Assembly: GCF_014268755.2 (NCBI RefSeq)
Contig: NZ_CP077093.1
Coordinates: 2,096,001 to 2,160,000, forward strand
Direction: 5' to 3'
DNA length: 64,000 nt
Source: Pseudomonas vanderleydeniana
GTDB lineage: Bacteria; Pseudomonadota; Gammaproteobacteria; Pseudomonadales; Pseudomonadaceae
Positions 61,932 through 64,000 of this stretch are shown here, piece by piece. The notes under the pieces were generated by a model. It did not search any database. It was given only the letters and a program-made list of their open reading frames with translations, and was not told where the DNA came from. The first letter of the stretch is position 1; each line of letters opens with the position of its first letter. Position numbers and translations under genes: made by a program.

Positions 61932-63617
61932 ATGAGCGAAAGCTTTGCGGAACTCTTTGAAGAGAGCTTGAAGACCCTGAATCTTCAGGCTGGTTCGATC
62001 ATCACCGGTGTTATCGTTGATATCGATTACCAAGCTCGTTGGGTAACTGTCCACGCTGGTCTGAAGTCTGAAGCTCTGATCCCGCTGGAACAGTTCTACA
62101 CCGATGCTGGCGAACTGAACATCAACGTCGGTGACGAAGTTCACGTGGCGCTGGATTCGGTTGAAGATGGCTTTGGTGAAACCAAGCTGTCCCGTGAAAA
62201 AGCCAAGCGCGCTGAATGCTGGATCGTTCTGGAAGCAGCCTTCGCAGCCGAGGAAGTGGTCAAGGGCGTTATCAACGGTAAGGTTAAGGGCGGCTTCACT
62301 GTCGACGTTAACGGCATCCGTGCGTTCCTGCCAGGTTCCCTGGTTGACGTCCGTCCAGTGCGCGACACCACGCACCTGGAAGGCAAAGAGCTCGAGTTCA
62401 AGGTCATCAAGCTCGACCAGAAACGCAACAACGTTGTCGTTTCCCGCCGCAGCGTCCTGGAAGCCGAGAACTCCGCCGAGCGTGAAGCTCTGCTGGAATC
62501 CCTGCAGGAAGGTCAGCAGGTCAAGGGTATCGTCAAGAACCTCACCGACTACGGTGCATTCGTTGATCTGGGCGGCGTCGATGGCCTGCTGCACATCACC
62601 GACATGGCCTGGAAGCGCATCAAGCATCCATCGGAAATCGTCAACGTTGGCGACGAGATCGATGTCAAGGTTCTGAAGTACGATCGCGAGCGCAATCGTG
62701 TTTCCCTGGGCCTGAAGCAACTGGGCGAAGACCCATGGGTTGCTATCAAGGCTCGCTACCCAGAAAGCACCCGCGTGACCGCGCGTGTTACCAACCTGAC
62801 CGACTACGGCTGCTTCGCTGAGCTGGAAGAAGGCGTTGAAGGCCTGGTACACGTTTCGGAAATGGACTGGACCAACAAGAACATCCATCCTTCGAAAGTT
62901 GTACAAGTCGGCGACGAAGTGGAAGTCATGGTTCTGGACATCGACGAAGAGCGTCGTCGTATCTCCCTGGGCATCAAGCAGTGCAAGTCGAACCCATGGG
63001 AAGACTTCTCTGGACAGTTCAACAAGGGCGACAAGATCTCCGGTACCATCAAGTCGATCACCGATTTCGGTATCTTCATCGGTCTGGACGGCGGCATCGA
63101 CGGCCTGGTTCACCTGTCGGACATCTCCTGGAACGAAGTCGGCGAAGAAGCCGTACGTCGCTTCAAGAAGGGCGACGAGCTGGACACCGTCATCCTGTCG
63201 GTTGACCCAGAGCGTGAGCGCATCTCCCTGGGCATCAAGCAGCTGGAAAGCGATCCGTTCTCCGAGTACGTCTCGGTCAACGACAAAGGCGCTGTTGTCA
63301 AAGGCACTGTGAAAGAAGTTGACGCCAAAGGCGCCATCATCGTTCTGGCCGACGATATCGAAGCGACTCTGAAAGCCTCCGAAATCAGCCGTGACCGCGT
63401 TGAAGACGCGCGTAACGTCCTGAAAGAAGGCGAAGAAGTAGAAGCCAAGATCATCAGCGTTGATCGTAAGAGCCGCGTAATCCAGCTCTCGATCAAGTCG
63501 AAAGACGTTGAAGACGAGAAAGAAGCCATCCAGAGCCTGAAAGCCGCTCCGGAAGGTGAAGCAGCTGACACCACCATGGCTGCTCTGCTGCGTCAAGCAA
63601 TGGCCAAGCAGAACTGA
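61932..63617 (+). CDS. rpsA: 30S ribosomal protein S1
   Basis: 561 residues with six S1 (OB-fold) repeats that bring mRNA to the ribosome. The start [20 protein letters not shown] is canonical. Repeat text such as [20 protein letters not shown] and [20 protein letters not shown] recurs. Codon use shifts to the strongly biased set of highly expressed genes. CAGGAAT precedes the ATG. Confidence 0.98.
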   Translation: MSESFAELFEESLKTLNLQAGSIITGVIVDIDYQARWVTVHAGLKSEALIPLEQFYTDAGELNINVGDEVHVALDSVEDGFGETKLSREKAKRAECWIVLEAAFAAEEVVKGVINGKVKGGFTVDVNGIRAFLPGSLVDVRPVRDTTHLEGKELEFKVIKLDQKRNNVVVSRRSVLEAENSAEREALLESLQEGQQVKGIVKNLTDYGAFVDLGGVDGLLHITDMAWKRIKHPSEIVNVGDEIDVKVLKYDRERNRVSLGLKQLGEDPWVAIKARYPESTRVTARVTNLTDYGCFAELEEGVEGLVHVSEMDWTNKNIHPSKVVQVGDEVEVMVLDIDEERRRISLGIKQCKSNPWEDFSGQFNKGDKISGTIKSITDFGIFIGLDGGIDGLVHLSDISWNEVGEEAVRRFKKGDELDTVILSVDPERERISLGIKQLESDPFSEYVSVNDKGAVVKGTVKEVDAKGAIIVLADDIEATLKASEISRDRVEDARNVLKEGEEVEAKIISVDRKSRVIQLSIKSKDVEDEKEAIQSLKAAPEGEAADTTMAALLRQAMAKQN

Positions 63618-63640
63618 GTTCTGTCTGACTGTTGAAAGAA

Positions 63641-63666
63641 AGGGCGACTTCGGTCGCCCTTTTTTG
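63641..63666 (+). terminator. Rho-independent terminator of rpsA
   Basis: AAGGGCGAC and GTCGCCCTT form a 9-bp stem closed by a TTCG tetraloop and end in T residues, 24 bp after the rpsA stop. Confidence 0.93.
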
Positions 63667-63810
63667 TGCCTGAAATTTGCCTGTATCAGTAGCGAAACAA
63701 AATTGGCCTTGCAGCTGTCATATTTGGAAGTGTAAAGATGTAGCTGTCTGAGGCGGTCGTTGTTCGTTGTCAGAGGCTTTTCTCAGGGTGTTGCCTTGAT
63801 AAGGAAGTGA

Positions 63811-64000
63811 ATGAGCAAGCTCATGGCTGTAATCCTCTTGGCATTGCTTGCCGGGTGCGCCACCAATGCCAAGACTCACGTCAGGCATGGGGTGAGTGGT
63901 ATCGAGATCGATTGTTCAGGGCTCGGTTCCGGCTGGGAAAAGTGCTACAAGCGTGCGGCTCGGGAGTGCAAGGCTCAGGGCTACAAGGTCGTTACCAAAT
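63811..64000 (+). CDS. Small lipoprotein, N-terminal part (cut by window edge)
   Basis: The first 63 codons encode a lipoprotein: MSKLMAVILLALLAGCATNA has a signal peptide with lipobox LAGC. The mature part begins ATNAKTHVRHGVSGIEIDCS and contains further cysteines in WEKCYKRAARECKAQGY. AAGGAAG lies just upstream of the ATG. I recognise no domain in this part. The rest is beyond the window. Confidence 0.82.
   Translation, partial: MSKLMAVILLALLAGCATNAKTHVRHGVSGIEIDCSGLGSGWEKCYKRAARECKAQGYKVVTK

Overview
The window looks like core chromosome of a fluorescent-group Pseudomonas. Evidence: GC-rich codon use, dispersed REP/REPIN elements of the GTGGGAGCCGG...GCGAT/GCGGAT type, Pseudomonas-restricted families (DUF3509, a DUF6316-like protein, the NAGGN osmolyte operon), and two blocks whose gene order matches my memory of P. 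aeruginosa PAO1. These are folE2-smr-isochorismatase-prmB-aroC-MFS at about 3.9-12.3 kb, and yciK-mupP-ubiG-mtaD / mtnA-gyrA-serC-pheA-hisC-tyrA-cmk-rpsA at about 48.7-63.6 kb. No rRNA, tRNA, insertion sequence, prophage or CRISPR array was seen. I found 57 protein-coding genes; two are cut by the window edges.

Layout. 0-3.8 kb: purine-type NCS2 permease (partial), a MarR regulator divergent from a PLP aminotransferase with twin 15-bp operators between them, a glutathione transferase and a membrane-anchored glutaredoxin. 3.9-12.3 kb: GTP cyclohydrolase I, Smr protein, isochorismatase-like hydrolase, PrmB, a tail-anchored coiled-coil protein, alpha/beta hydrolase, chorismate synthase AroC, an MFS carrier and an acireductone-dioxygenase homologue that has lost three of its four metal ligands. 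12.5-21.4 kb: DNA-binding-domain-only LuxR protein, DUF3509, acyl-CoA synthetase, ankyrin protein, LtaS-like phosphatase/transferase, DUF3309, SDR, a CsrA/Rsm paralogue and YheU. 21.4-26.3 kb: complete NAGGN osmoprotectant operon. 26.6-31.4 kb: a 1614-residue NEL-type E3 ubiquitin ligase, probably a host-directed effector. 31.4-49.5 kb: housekeeping and signalling genes (mnmC, two-domain PPK2, thiolase, DMT exporter, fumC, bolA-like, trhO, DsbA-like, ABC exporter, dual GGDEF/EAL protein, haem-oxygenase-fold protein, diguanylate cyclase, yciK). 49.6-63.6 kb: cell-wall recycling phosphatase MupP, UbiG, methylthioadenosine pathway enzymes, DNA gyrase A, and a tight serine/phenylalanine/histidine/tyrosine biosynthesis run ending in cmk and rpsA. 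A lipoprotein gene runs off the right edge.

How the genes connect. AroC (chorismate), PheA (prephenate to phenylpyruvate), the HisC-type aminotransferase and TyrA (prephenate to hydroxyphenylpyruvate) form most of the aromatic branch. In Pseudomonas the TyrA reading frame is normally fused to AroA (EPSP synthase); here TyrA stops after 315 residues and cmk begins inside its stop codon, so the AroA half is absent from this locus. MtaD and MtnA belong to methylthioadenosine salvage, which makes the metal-ligand-less MtnD homologue notable. CsrA, two GGDEF proteins and the NEL effector suggest Gac/Rsm and c-di-GMP control of host-associated traits, but that link is inference.

Feature names and residues come from reading the sequence. 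Family assignments, synteny and statements about typical family members are from memory, with no database search run.
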